Assembly: GCA_024655865.1 (NCBI GenBank)
Contig: JANLFM010000010.1
Span: 16,490-66,335, forward strand
Direction of reading: 5' to 3'
DNA length: 49,846 nt
Origin: Caldisericota bacterium
GTDB taxonomy: Bacteria; Caldisericota; JANLFM01
Shown here: piece after piece, positions 25,295-34,024 of the stretch
Layout of the letters: every line of letters starts with the position of its first letter
Numbering within the stretch: position 1 is the first letter of the stretch
Notes under the pieces: model-generated
The model's input: the letters and a program-made list of their open reading frames with translations, nothing else
What the model was told of the DNA's origin: nothing
The model's database searches: none
Position numbers and translations under genes: made by a program

Positions 25295-26487
25295 CTCCCG
25301 ATCTCTCAGTCAAATTTTGTGGAATAAAATTTCCCAACCCCTATATTCTCGCGGCTGCACCCACTACAGATGATGGGGAAATGGTAGCCCGAGCCCTGGA
25401 GGCCGGATGGGCAGGAGCTGTTCTGAAAACTACTTCCGTGGAATCAGAGCCGGTGGAACTCGTTTATCCCCAGATGGGAGCTATCCAGGTAAACGGGCAG
25501 AAGCTGGTAGGTATGGTGAATATAGACCTGATCTCCAAAAGGCACATCGACCAGGTGGAGAAGGATGTGCGCAACCTGAAAAAGTCCTTCCCGAATAAAG
25601 TGATCATGGCCTCGATTATGGGATCCCGAAAAGAGCACTGGCAAGAACTGGTTTTCAGACTGGAAGAGGCGGGAGTTGATATGATTGAATGTTCCTTCTC
25701 CTGCCCTCACGGAATGCCAGAGAGGGGTATGGGATCAACCATAGGACAAAACCCTGAGCTTACCGAAAGGACTGCACGTTGGGTAAAGGAAGCGGCAAAA
25801 CGAGCACCAGTAATGATCAAACTTACTCCCAATGTCACCGATATCGTGCCCATTGCTCAAGCCGTGAAGAATTCCGGAGCTGATGCGGTTTGTGCTGTTA
25901 ATACAGTGCTGGGGTTAATCGGTGTGGACATTAATACCTTTGCTCCCATTCCCACCGTAGACGGCATGGGCATTTACGGTGGCTTGTCTGGTCCGGCGAT
26001 CAAACCTATCGCTTTGCACTTCGTTTCTAAAATTGCCCGGAACGTTGATATTCCCATTTCAGGCGTAGGTGGAATTAGCACCTGGCGCGATGCTGTGGAA
26101 TTTATGCTTGTAGGTGCAAGGACAGTGCAACTGTGTACGGCTCCCATGCATTTTGGATTCCGGATCATAGATGACCTGATTGATGGTCTGGCTAATTACC
26201 TCGAAGAGAAGGGCTTTTCAAGCGTCCAGGAAATAATTGGCCTGGCCCTACCCAAGCTTACTACCTACGAGCATCTCTCGCGCACTCACAAAGTTAAATC
26301 CCAGATTGATTTGGAAACCTGCATCAAGTGTGATCTCTGTTACATTTCCTGTCGAGATGGAGGACATCAGGCGATTAGCTTGAAGGAGGACCGCACTCCC
26401 CTTGTGGATGAAGAAAAGTGCGTGGGGTGTGCTCTCTGCCCGCAGGTTTGTCCGGTGGGAGCCATTTCCATGAAAAGGGTTGCCTGA
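25291..26487 (+). CDS. preA: PreA-type dihydropyrimidine dehydrogenase subunit
   Basis: Encodes 398 residues. The TIM-barrel FMN domain (about 1-310) starts LSVKFCGIKFPNPYILAAA and includes ECSFSCPHGMPERGMG, VMIKLTPNVTDI and GVGGISTWRDAVEFM. Two 4Fe-4S sites follow: CIKCDLCYISC and CVGCALCPQVCPVGA. With PreT this family reduces uracil or thymine, or acts on related ring systems. Start ATG overlaps preT (ATGA); the next gene starts immediately at 26488. Among purine genes the true substrate could be a purine-derived ring rather than a pyrimidine. Confidence 0.9.
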   Translation: MTPDLSVKFCGIKFPNPYILAAAPTTDDGEMVARALEAGWAGAVLKTTSVESEPVELVYPQMGAIQVNGQKLVGMVNIDLISKRHIDQVEKDVRNLKKSFPNKVIMASIMGSRKEHWQELVFRLEEAGVDMIECSFSCPHGMPERGMGSTIGQNPELTERTARWVKEAAKRAPVMIKLTPNVTDIVPIAQAVKNSGADAVCAVNTVLGLIGVDINTFAPIPTVDGMGIYGGLSGPAIKPIALHFVSKIARNVDIPISGVGGISTWRDAVEFMLVGARTVQLCTAPMHFGFRIIDDLIDGLANYLEEKGFSSVQEIIGLALPKLTTYEHLSRTHKVKSQIDLETCIKCDLCYISCRDGGHQAISLKEDRTPLVDEEKCVGCALCPQVCPVGAISMKRVA

Positions 26488-26709
26488 ATGAAAATCAGGG
26501 TGCAGGCTCTGGCGGGGTTAATGAAGGAAGACTTAATTCAGGAGATGGATGTTCCCGCCAGGTGTACTGTCAAGGAGGTGTCGAGAAACCTGCCCCTTAA
26601 AAACACTGTTTACTTAATTTACCTTGTTAACGGCTCAAGGGTACCCGAGGATTATCAATTGAAAGAAGGAGATTCTCTGGTGATTTTCCCCCCAGTACTT
26701 GGAGGATAA
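26488..26709 (+). CDS. MoaD/ThiS-like ubiquitin-fold sulfur carrier
   Basis: Encodes 73 residues ending in VLGG. A Gly-Gly C-terminus, short beta-rich sequence and a GDSLVIFPPVLGG tail are the marks of MoaD/ThiS sulfur-carrier proteins, which donate sulfur to molybdopterin or to thiazole after adenylation by a MoeB-type enzyme. Position in a molybdenum-hydroxylase cluster favours the MoaD role. No activating enzyme is in the window. The ATG follows the preA TGA directly. Confidence 0.8.
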   Translation: MKIRVQALAGLMKEDLIQEMDVPARCTVKEVSRNLPLKNTVYLIYLVNGSRVPEDYQLKEGDSLVIFPPVLGG

Positions 26710-26711
26710 AG

Positions 26712-27596
26712 TTGCTTCCTCCTTTTAACTATTTTAGGCCGGTAACTTTAAACGAAGCCCTTTCCTTTCTGGCGAATGAGGCTTCCAGGCCTGCTTTCAT
26801 CCTTGCTGGAGGGACGGACCTGATTTTGAAAATGAGGAGTGGCCGCCTGCCCCAGGACTCCTTTATTGTTGATATCTCCTTTTTGGAAGAGCTCAGGTAC
26901 CTGCGCACTGCAAAGGGAAATTTGGAAATTGGCCCCTTGCTCTCTCACGGCCAAATCTCTACCTCCCGGGAAATTCTGGATTTTGCCCCTTTGCTTGCTC
27001 GGGCCTGTTCCGAAGTGGGTACTCCCCAGGTCAGAGCTCGCGGAACCATTGGAGGGAACATCGTTCACGCCTCCCCGGCAGCGGATTCCATTCCCCCGCT
27101 TCTTCTACACGATGCACGGGTCACTCTTATTTCCCTTCGCTCTGAGCGCACAGTACCCCTTATCTCCTTCCTGAAGGATGCTTATAAATCAGACCTTCAT
27201 GAGGGCGAGCTTTTATGGAAGATTACCTTATCACCCCTTCAGGGTTTTTCCTTCGGGTACCAGCGCCTGATCCCGCGCCAGGCTGTGGGTATTGCCAGGT
27301 TGATAGTCTGCGTGGCATTAAAGACCAAAGGCCAAATTGAAGAGGCGCGCATTGCCATTGGCTCTGCAACTCCAGTTGCTTTCAGGGCCCGGAAGGCGGA
27401 AGCCTTTTTAAAAGGAAAAGAGGCCTCACCCGATAACCTTGATTTTGCCGCCTCGCTCGCCAGTGAAGAAATGATAGAAATTTCGGGAGAGCGCTGGTCC
27501 ACTCCCTATAAAAGGCCAGTTCTCCAGGCTCTGGCCAAACGAGCTTTGCTGGAAGCGCTCTCAGGGAGTCGAGGAAATGGAGAAGGTGAAAATTAA
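26712..27596 (+). CDS. FAD-binding subunit of a molybdenum hydroxylase (copy 2)
   Basis: Encodes 294 residues, again CoxM/XdhB type: NYFRPVTLNEALSFL, FILAGGTDLILKMRSG, RARGTIGGNIVHASPAADS and IGSATPVAFRARKAEAFL. It is clearly a paralogue of the gene at 23094 but diverged, so each probably serves its own enzyme. The TTG start lies just after GGAGGATAAAG. It overlaps the second iron-sulfur subunit by 20 bases, giving the reverse gene order to copy 1 (FAD first, then iron-sulfur). Confidence 0.92.
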   Translation: MLPPFNYFRPVTLNEALSFLANEASRPAFILAGGTDLILKMRSGRLPQDSFIVDISFLEELRYLRTAKGNLEIGPLLSHGQISTSREILDFAPLLARACSEVGTPQVRARGTIGGNIVHASPAADSIPPLLLHDARVTLISLRSERTVPLISFLKDAYKSDLHEGELLWKITLSPLQGFSFGYQRLIPRQAVGIARLIVCVALKTKGQIEEARIAIGSATPVAFRARKAEAFLKGKEASPDNLDFAASLASEEMIEISGERWSTPYKRPVLQALAKRALLEALSGSRGNGEGEN

Positions 27597-28053
27597 GCTC
27601 ACGGTAAACGCCAGGGAATACGAGCTCGAGGTCTATCCCAACCAACGGTTGCTCGATGTCCTCAGGGAAAACTTGCACTTGACAGGGACTAAGGAGGGGT
27701 GCGGGATTGGAGAATGCGGAGCCTGCACTGTTCTTATAAACGGAGATGCTGTCAATTCCTGCCTCGTTCTTGCTCCCCAGGCTGATGGGAAAGAGGTGGT
27801 TACTGTTGAAGGTCTCGGCCAGGGTGAGAATTTACACCCCCTGCAGGAGGCTTTTATCAAGCACTTCGCCTTTCAGTGCGGTTTTTGTACACCAGGGATG
27901 CTGATGGCGGCGAAGGCACTTCTTTTAAAAATTCCGGATCCCACAGAGGAGGATATTCGGAAATGGTTATCCGGAGTACTTTGCAGGTGTACCGGATACC
28001 AGCAGATAATCGATGCCGTAAAAGAAGCGGCTGAGGAGATGAAGAAATGTTAA
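27577..28053 (+). CDS. [2Fe-2S] subunit of a molybdenum hydroxylase (copy 2)
   Basis: Encodes 158 residues with both clusters: CGIGECGACTV with VNSC, and CGFCTPGM with VLCRCTGYQQ. It is paralogous to the gene at 22026. The start ATG has GTCGAGGAA upstream, inside the FAD-subunit gene. Its stop overlaps the SsnA-type gene by seven bases. The molybdopterin catalytic subunit that such a protein needs is missing from the neighbourhood. Confidence 0.93.
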   Translation: MEKVKIKLTVNAREYELEVYPNQRLLDVLRENLHLTGTKEGCGIGECGACTVLINGDAVNSCLVLAPQADGKEVVTVEGLGQGENLHPLQEAFIKHFAFQCGFCTPGMLMAAKALLLKIPDPTEEDIRKWLSGVLCRCTGYQQIIDAVKEAAEEMKKC

Positions 28054-29372
28054 TCGGAGGAGGACCTCTTTTTACTTTCGGTAAGGAGGACAAATTTTTG
28101 GAAAATGGGGGAGTGAGGGTCGAAGGGGGATTAATCCAGGAAGTGGATTCCTGGGAACAATTATTGAAGCGGTATCCTCAAGCGGAAGCCCATGACTTTA
28201 AAGGGGGAATAATCATTCCGGGAATGACCTGCGCCCACCACCATTTTTATTCCTCGCTTGCTCGGGGGATTGACCTCAAAGGGAGAAGCCCCAAAAAATT
28301 TGGGGAGATCCTGCAGGATCTATGGTGGAGGCTGGACAAATGCCTTACCCTCGAAGATGTCTACTATTCCGCTAAAGTTGCCCTTATTGATGGGATAAAA
28401 TGTGGCACGACAGCTATACTTGACCACCATGCAAGTCCTAAGGCCATCAGGGGAAGTCTGGAAACCATAGCTCAGGCAGTGCGCGAGGCGGGAATTCGGG
28501 CATGCCTTTGTTACGAAGTCTCGGACAGGGACGGACCAGACCCGGCTCGAGAAGGCCTGGAGGAGAATGCGGAGTTCGTTGCCCGAGCAAAAGAGGAAAA
28601 TTCGGATTACCTGAAGGCCACCTTCGGCCTTCATGCTTCTTTCACCCTATCGGATGCCACCCTCTCCCTGGCCCGGGAGCTTGCTCAAAAGTTGGATACC
28701 GGTTTTCACATTCACGTCGCTGAAGGGGAGGAGGATGTGGAAAACAGCCTCAACCTTTACGGGAAAAGGGTAGTGGAGAGGCTCTACGATTCCGGAATAT
28801 TGGGCGGGAAAACTCTCGCTGTGCACTGCATCCACGTGGATGATAGGGAAATCGGAATTCTCAGGGAAACCGGGACCATGGTAGTGCATAACCCCTCCTC
28901 AAATATGAATAATGCCGTAGGATATGCTCCTATCGGAGAAATGTTGAAGAAGGGGATAATTGTGGGTCTGGGCACAGACGGGATGAGCTCGGACATGTTC
29001 TTTGAACTCAAAACTGCTTTTCTCCTCCAAAAACATCAAAGTCAGGATCCGCGAAGGGGTTGGGAGGAAGTGCGGAGAATCTATTTCGAGAATAATCCTA
29101 AAATCTTCAAAAAATTTTTTCCGAGGCCTGTTGGAGAGCTAAGCCAGGGGTCATATGCTGACCTTGTTGTGCTGGACTATAACCCTCCCACACCCCTGGG
29201 GAAAGAGAACTTTTTGGGCCATCTGCTCTTCGCCATTGGTTCTGGAAGCGTGAGGGATGTCGTTGTCGGAGGGCGATTTTTGATGAAGGACCGCATCCTC
29301 CTTCATATGGATGAGGAGAAAATAATGGCTCAGGCCAGGAAGTTAGCCCGAAAGCTCTGGGAAAGGTTTTAG
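28047..29372 (+). CDS. ssnA: SsnA-type amidohydrolase
   Basis: Encodes 441 residues of the amidohydrolase superfamily. Metal ligands are visible in CAHHHFYSSLARG near residue 62, HIHVAEGEED near residue 223, AVHCIHVDD near residue 256, and TDGMSSDMF near residue 310. The overall look matches the putative aminohydrolase SsnA and the chlorohydrolase/8-oxoguanine deaminase group. In E. coli and anaerobes ssnA sits with molybdenum-hydroxylase and ygfK genes in purine breakdown regions, as here. It overlaps the preceding gene by seven bases. The exact substrate is unknown. Confidence 0.83.
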   Translation: MLIGGGPLFTFGKEDKFLENGGVRVEGGLIQEVDSWEQLLKRYPQAEAHDFKGGIIIPGMTCAHHHFYSSLARGIDLKGRSPKKFGEILQDLWWRLDKCLTLEDVYYSAKVALIDGIKCGTTAILDHHASPKAIRGSLETIAQAVREAGIRACLCYEVSDRDGPDPAREGLEENAEFVARAKEENSDYLKATFGLHASFTLSDATLSLARELAQKLDTGFHIHVAEGEEDVENSLNLYGKRVVERLYDSGILGGKTLAVHCIHVDDREIGILRETGTMVVHNPSSNMNNAVGYAPIGEMLKKGIIVGLGTDGMSSDMFFELKTAFLLQKHQSQDPRRGWEEVRRIYFENNPKIFKKFFPRPVGELSQGSYADLVVLDYNPPTPLGKENFLGHLLFAIGSGSVRDVVVGGRFLMKDRILLHMDEEKIMAQARKLARKLWERF

Positions 29373-29383
29373 GAGGAAAGCCA

Positions 29384-31174
29384 ATGCCCTACGAGAGGGA
29401 GAGGCTGGAAACTGTAACCCGGATCTTAGCCCGAACGGCATTGGGATTAGAAAAAGCTGACCTGGTTTTAAAAAACGGCAGGTTAGTTAATGTTTGCTCG
29501 GGTGAAATAATTGAAAACACTGATGTGGCTGTTAAAGGCTCAAGGATTGCCTACGTGGGCCCGGATGCCTCTCACACTATTGGGAAGGAAACGGAAATTC
29601 TTGATCTTAAGGGCATGTACGTCTCCCCTGGTTTCCTGGATGGGCACGTCCATGTGGAGTCCTCCATGCTCACTTTAAGGCAATTCGCTTCCGCCGTCCT
29701 TCCTCACGGAACAACCGGGATTTTTTGGGACCCTCATGAGATCGCCAATGTGCTCGGTCTTAAAGGGGTGCGCCTGATGTTGGAGGAGGCTCGCGGTATC
29801 CCCCTTGCGGTTTTTATGGAGATCCCCTCCTGCGTGCCTGCCTGTCCTGGTCTGGAAACAGCAGGAGCGGAAATCAAGGTTAAGGATGTAGCTACTGGAA
29901 TGACCTGGGACAACGTCATTGGACTGGGAGAAGTGATGAATTACCCGGCCGTGATTTCCGGTGATCCAGAAATTCATCAGGAAATTTTTGAGGCCTTGAG
30001 AGCGGGAAAGGCGGTCACTGGTCATTATGCTTCTCCAGATCTGGGGTGCGCGTTTCAAGCCTACGCTGCTTCTGGGATCTGGGACTGCCACGAGGGCGTT
30101 TCCAGGGAAGATGCTATTTATAGGGTGCGGGCTGGAATGTACGCTTTGATGCGCTTCGGTTCCGCCTGGCACGATGTCAAGGAAAATATTAAAGCCTTTA
30201 CTGAAGCTAAATTGGATTCCCGGCACATGTGTCTGGTCTCAGATGACCGCCATCCGGAAACAATTTTTACGAGGGGACACATGGACGATGTCCTCAGGGA
30301 GGCAATAGGGAATGGTGTACCTCCTATCGTGGCTATCCAGATGGCCACTTTAAACACTGCCGAGAACTTCGGGGTCTCAAGAAACCTGGGATCGGTGAGC
30401 CCTTCTCGCTTTGCGGATATCGTAATCCTCGAGGACCTGAAAGAGGTCCAGGTACACGCGGTCATCGCTTGTGGAAAAATTGTTGCCCGGGAAGGCAAGC
30501 TCGTTATAGGGATCGACCCCATAAATTACCCCGATGAGGTTAAGGATTCCGTGCACCTCAAGAAAATTCCTAAAGCCGAGGATTTCAGAATTCCTGTTAC
30601 TTTTAAAAAGAGCGCGAGGGCAAGGGTGATCGGGGTGATAGAGAACCACGTCCTGACCAAACACCTTATCCTTGATTTACCCGTGGCCGAGGGAGATATC
30701 ATCGCCTCGGAAGAGCAGGACGTGGCAAAGCTGGCTGTTCTTGAGAGGCACCATAAAACAGGGAATTTGGGGTTAGGGTTTGTAAAAGGGATGCGCTTGA
30801 AAAAGGGGGCGCTCGCCTCCACCGTTGCCCACGACAGCCATAATCTCCTCGTTTGCGGCATGTCGAACGAGGAGATGGCCCGAGCTTGTGCTGAGATCAT
30901 TAAAATGAGAGGTGGCATGGTGGTAGTCTCTGGTGACCATGTCCTTGCGCGGGTGGAGCTCCCCATTGCGGGGTTAATGTCCGAGGAAAAGGTCGAGGTC
31001 GTAGCGGAAAAGGTAGGGAGGCTGGAAGGGGCTCTAAGAGAAATCGGCTGCGATTTGAATTCGGCGATGATGACATTTTCCCTCCTGGCCCTGGCGGTGA
31101 TTCCCGAACTAAGATTGACTGACCTGGGGCTGGTTGACACCGTTACTTTTCAAAGAGTGCCTCTTTTGGTTTAA
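29384..31174 (+). CDS. ade: Adenine deaminase
   Basis: Encodes 596 residues. Adenine deaminase makes hypoxanthine and ammonia. Family signatures are all present: LVLKNGRLVNV, DGHVHVESSMLTLRQFA, GTTGIFWDPHEIANVLG, EIPSCVPACPGLETAGA, LVSDDRHPETIFTRGHMD and the C-terminal STVAHDSHNLLVCGMSNEE. Length is normal. AGGAGG lies nine bases before the ATG, and the gap to the SsnA gene is only 11 bases. It links the adenine branch to the predicted xanthine-type oxidation genes upstream. Confidence 0.97.
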   Translation: MPYERERLETVTRILARTALGLEKADLVLKNGRLVNVCSGEIIENTDVAVKGSRIAYVGPDASHTIGKETEILDLKGMYVSPGFLDGHVHVESSMLTLRQFASAVLPHGTTGIFWDPHEIANVLGLKGVRLMLEEARGIPLAVFMEIPSCVPACPGLETAGAEIKVKDVATGMTWDNVIGLGEVMNYPAVISGDPEIHQEIFEALRAGKAVTGHYASPDLGCAFQAYAASGIWDCHEGVSREDAIYRVRAGMYALMRFGSAWHDVKENIKAFTEAKLDSRHMCLVSDDRHPETIFTRGHMDDVLREAIGNGVPPIVAIQMATLNTAENFGVSRNLGSVSPSRFADIVILEDLKEVQVHAVIACGKIVAREGKLVIGIDPINYPDEVKDSVHLKKIPKAEDFRIPVTFKKSARARVIGVIENHVLTKHLILDLPVAEGDIIASEEQDVAKLAVLERHHKTGNLGLGFVKGMRLKKGALASTVAHDSHNLLVCGMSNEEMARACAEIIKMRGGMVVVSGDHVLARVELPIAGLMSEEKVEVVAEKVGRLEGALREIGCDLNSAMMTFSLLALAVIPELRLTDLGLVDTVTFQRVPLLV

Positions 31175-31276
31175 TCTGGTATTAATTAAGAAAGCGTTTA
31201 ATTTACTTAAAGGAGGTGAGACAAAGGTCAAAGGGGTTAGAATAAACAACAAAAACAAAAAGAAAGGAGAGGTTGG

Positions 31277-32425
31277 ATGGTAATTAAAAAAAGAATTTTG
31301 TTTTTAACAGTCCTGTTCGTGCTCCTGGCTTTCGCAGTGACGTCCTGCGCTCCCGCGACTCAAACCCCAACTACTACTTCCCCCACTCAAACCGTCACTC
31401 CCACACCCACTGAGAAGAAACTGAAAGTAGTATTCATTTACGTGGGCCCCATAGGGGACGGGGGTTGGACCTATGAGCATGATCAAGGACGCAAAATGCT
31501 TGAGCAAGAAGTTCCTGGAGTAGAAACAACTTATGTGGAATCGGTTCCAGAGGGGGCTGACGCCACTAAGGTTATTCGGGACTTCGCCCAGAAAGGTTAC
31601 GATGTCATTATAACCACCTCTTTTGGGTATATGGATCCTACAATCGAAGTGGCAAAAGATTTTCCGAACATCATCTTCCTCCACTGCTCCGGTTATAAGA
31701 CTGCTCCTAACGTGGGGACCTATTTTGGAAAGATTGAGGAACCCAGGTACCTTTCCGGTTTAGTAGCTGGCAAAATGACCAAGAGCAACCTTATCGGTTA
31801 CGTCGCCGCCTACCCGATTCCCGAAGTTATTCGTGGGATTAACGCTTTCACCTTAGGGGTGAGAGCTGTGAATCCCGACGCTGAAGTAAGGGTGGTCTGG
31901 ACCAATACCTGGTATGACCCCGCGAAGGAGCGCCAGGCAGCTGAAGGCTTGCTTGATGTGGGATGTGACATAATTGCCCAGCACCAGGATACTCCTGGAC
32001 CACAACAGGCTGCCGAGGCTAGGGGAGTTTACGGCATAGGCTATGACTCTGACATGTCCAAGTTTGCTCCCAAGGCTGTTCTTACCAGCCCGATCTGGAA
32101 ATGGGGAGTTTACTACGTGGACGCCATCAAGCGCATCAAAGCCGGAACATGGAAAACTGAGCAGTACTGGGGCGGCATGAAAGACGGCATTGTGGATCTG
32201 GCACCTCTTGCCTCTTTTGTTCCCGATGACGTAAAAAAGCTGGTAGAAGACAAGAAAAAGGAGATCATGGGGGGCAAGTTTGGCATTTTCGATATCTTCT
32301 CCGGCCCTCTCAAGGATCAGAGTGGACAAATCAGGGTTGAGGAAGGAAAGAAGATGACCGCCGATGAAATTCTGAACATGAAGTGGTTCGTGGAAGGGGT
32401 CGTCGGAGAGATTCCGCCAGAGTAA
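31277..32425 (+). CDS. BMP-family nucleoside-binding lipoprotein
   Basis: Encodes 382 residues. The N-terminus has a basic start, a hydrophobic core and a lipobox ending VTSC, with Cys24 as the lipidated residue, followed by a Thr/Pro-rich linker to about residue 46. The body starts LKVVFIYVGPIGDGGWTYEHDQG, then GYDVIITTSFGYMDP, and has FGKIEEPRYLSGLVAGKM, the BMP/PnrA pattern of purine nucleoside-binding proteins. The ATG follows AAAGGAGAGG. It heads the ABC transporter, with a strong terminator after it that likely makes the binding protein more abundant than the membrane parts. Confidence 0.93.
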   Translation: MVIKKRILFLTVLFVLLAFAVTSCAPATQTPTTTSPTQTVTPTPTEKKLKVVFIYVGPIGDGGWTYEHDQGRKMLEQEVPGVETTYVESVPEGADATKVIRDFAQKGYDVIITTSFGYMDPTIEVAKDFPNIIFLHCSGYKTAPNVGTYFGKIEEPRYLSGLVAGKMTKSNLIGYVAAYPIPEVIRGINAFTLGVRAVNPDAEVRVVWTNTWYDPAKERQAAEGLLDVGCDIIAQHQDTPGPQQAAEARGVYGIGYDSDMSKFAPKAVLTSPIWKWGVYYVDAIKRIKAGTWKTEQYWGGMKDGIVDLAPLASFVPDDVKKLVEDKKKEIMGGKFGIFDIFSGPLKDQSGQIRVEEGKKMTADEILNMKWFVEGVVGEIPPE

Positions 32426-32430
32426 ACTCA

Positions 32431-32465
32431 AACGGGGGGAGATTCCCTGATCTCCCCCCGTTTTC
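32431..32465 (+). terminator. Terminator/attenuator between the BMP lipoprotein and the ABC ATPase
   Basis: A 13-bp stem pairs 32431-32443 (AACGGGGGGAGAT) with 32450-32462 (ATCTCCCCCCGTT), with a six-base loop, followed by TTCT after GTT. It lies 21 bases before the next start. It probably lowers expression of the transporter core relative to the binding protein. Confidence 0.85.
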
Positions 32466-32485
32466 TATTCAAGGGGGTCGAGCCT

Positions 32486-34024
32486 GTGGAAAACAACGCC
32501 GTGAAGATGGAGGGAATTGTCAAACGATTCCCGGGAGTCCTCGCTAACGATCATGTGGACTTCGAAGTAAGGACGGGGGAGGTGCATGCACTATTAGGAG
32601 AAAACGGAGCCGGTAAAACTACCTTGATGTCCATCCTCGCCGGTATTTATAGGGCAGATGCAGGAAATATTTATATCAATAACCGCCGCGTGCACATCAA
32701 AAGCCCCCGTGACGCAATTAAGGAAGGAGTGGGCATGATCCATCAGAATTTTCTCCTGATTAATTCCCACTCTGTCGCCGAAAACATCACTCTGGGATAC
32801 GATCGCCCTCGGTTTCTTTTAAAAAGAAAAAAATTGGAACAGGAAATTCAGGAGATCGGCCAGAAATTCGGGTTGGAGGTCGACCCTCAAGCCAAAATCT
32901 GGCAGCTTTCTGTAGGGGAGCAACAGAGAGTTGAAATACTGAAAATGCTTTACAGAGGGGCAAAGATCCTAATCCTTGATGAGCCTACAGCGGTACTGAC
33001 CCCTCAGGAAGTTCAAGAGCTTTTCTCCACTTTGCGCCGAATGGCTCAAGCTGGTCATGCTGTTGTATTCATCAGCCATAAATTGGAAGAAGTGATGAGA
33101 ATTTCCGATCGCATTACGGTCCTGCGCAAGGGGAGAAAGGTTGCCACCCTCGCAACCAGGGACACTAACCCCGGAGAACTGGCCCGCTTAATGGTGGGAA
33201 GGGAGGTTTTCTTCGACATAAAAAAATCCCCCCCGAAGCCAGGGGAAGAGGTTCTGGCCATTCGCGACCTGCATGCTCTATCTGACAAGGGGCTACCTGC
33301 GCTGAAAGGAGTGAGCTTGTCCGTTTACTCCGGAGAAATCCTGGGCATCGCCGGAGTGGCCGGAAACGGGCAGAAAGAGCTCGCTGAAGTCATATCAGGC
33401 CTCCGCCCAGCGAAAGGAGGCAAGGTCTTGATCTGTGGCAAAGACCTGACCTCCGTGTCTCCCCGAAGGGTAATCGAGGAAAAAGTGGCTTACATTCCTG
33501 AGGATCGGAAGGGTGTAGGTACCGTGGGCAACTTAAGTGTTCTCGACAACCTAATTCTCAAGGACTACAGGAGAGCTCCTTTCAGCTCAGGGACTTTTCT
33601 TAATTTGCGCTATATTCGCGACCACGCCTCCTCCCTGGTGGAAAAGTTCCAGATTATTACCCCCACTCTGGAAACATCTGCAAAACTCCTCTCCGGAGGA
33701 AACTTGCAAAGGCTGATTCTGGCTCGGGAGATATCCTGCTCCCCAAAGTTAATGATCGCAGTCCACCCCACAAGGGGGCTGGATGTGAGCGCTACCGAGT
33801 CAGTGCACCGGATGCTCTTAGAACAGAGAGAAAACGGAGCCGCAATTCTCCTTATTTCAGAGGATCTGGACGAGCTCACCGCCATTTCCGATCGCCTGGC
33901 CGTGATTTACGAAGGTGAAATTATGGGAATTGTGGAGCCAAAGGAAGTCACGCTGGAGGAAATTGGGCTGATGATGGCTGGAAAAAAGAGAAAGATGCTG
34001 GAAAGCTCGGAGGTAACCTCATGA
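32486..34024 (+). CDS. Nucleoside-type ABC transporter ATP-binding protein (duplicated domains)
   Basis: Encodes 512 residues with two ABC domains. Domain 1 has Walker A GENGAGKTT near residue 36, Q-loop region HQNFLLI, signature LSVGEQQRVEI and Walker B ILILDEPTAVL. Domain 2 has a degenerate P-loop GVAGNGQKEL near residue 290 and signature LSGGNLQRLILAREI. This RbsA/YufO-like form powers BMP-type nucleoside importers. It starts with GTG after AAGGGGGTCGAG and overlaps the permease by four bases (ATGA). Confidence 0.94.
   Translation: MENNAVKMEGIVKRFPGVLANDHVDFEVRTGEVHALLGENGAGKTTLMSILAGIYRADAGNIYINNRRVHIKSPRDAIKEGVGMIHQNFLLINSHSVAENITLGYDRPRFLLKRKKLEQEIQEIGQKFGLEVDPQAKIWQLSVGEQQRVEILKMLYRGAKILILDEPTAVLTPQEVQELFSTLRRMAQAGHAVVFISHKLEEVMRISDRITVLRKGRKVATLATRDTNPGELARLMVGREVFFDIKKSPPKPGEEVLAIRDLHALSDKGLPALKGVSLSVYSGEILGIAGVAGNGQKELAEVISGLRPAKGGKVLICGKDLTSVSPRRVIEEKVAYIPEDRKGVGTVGNLSVLDNLILKDYRRAPFSSGTFLNLRYIRDHASSLVEKFQIITPTLETSAKLLSGGNLQRLILAREISCSPKLMIAVHPTRGLDVSATESVHRMLLEQRENGAAILLISEDLDELTAISDRLAVIYEGEIMGIVEPKEVTLEEIGLMMAGKKRKMLESSEVTS

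Noticed and set aside
31190-31276. A small peptide after AAAGGAGGTGAG upstream of the BMP gene
   Set aside because: The frame from GTG is only nine codons long, and no function or conservation can be argued.
31175-31276. A purine riboswitch before the nucleoside transporter
   Set aside because: The conserved core of the purine riboswitch and its three-way junction are not seen in the short AT-rich leader.
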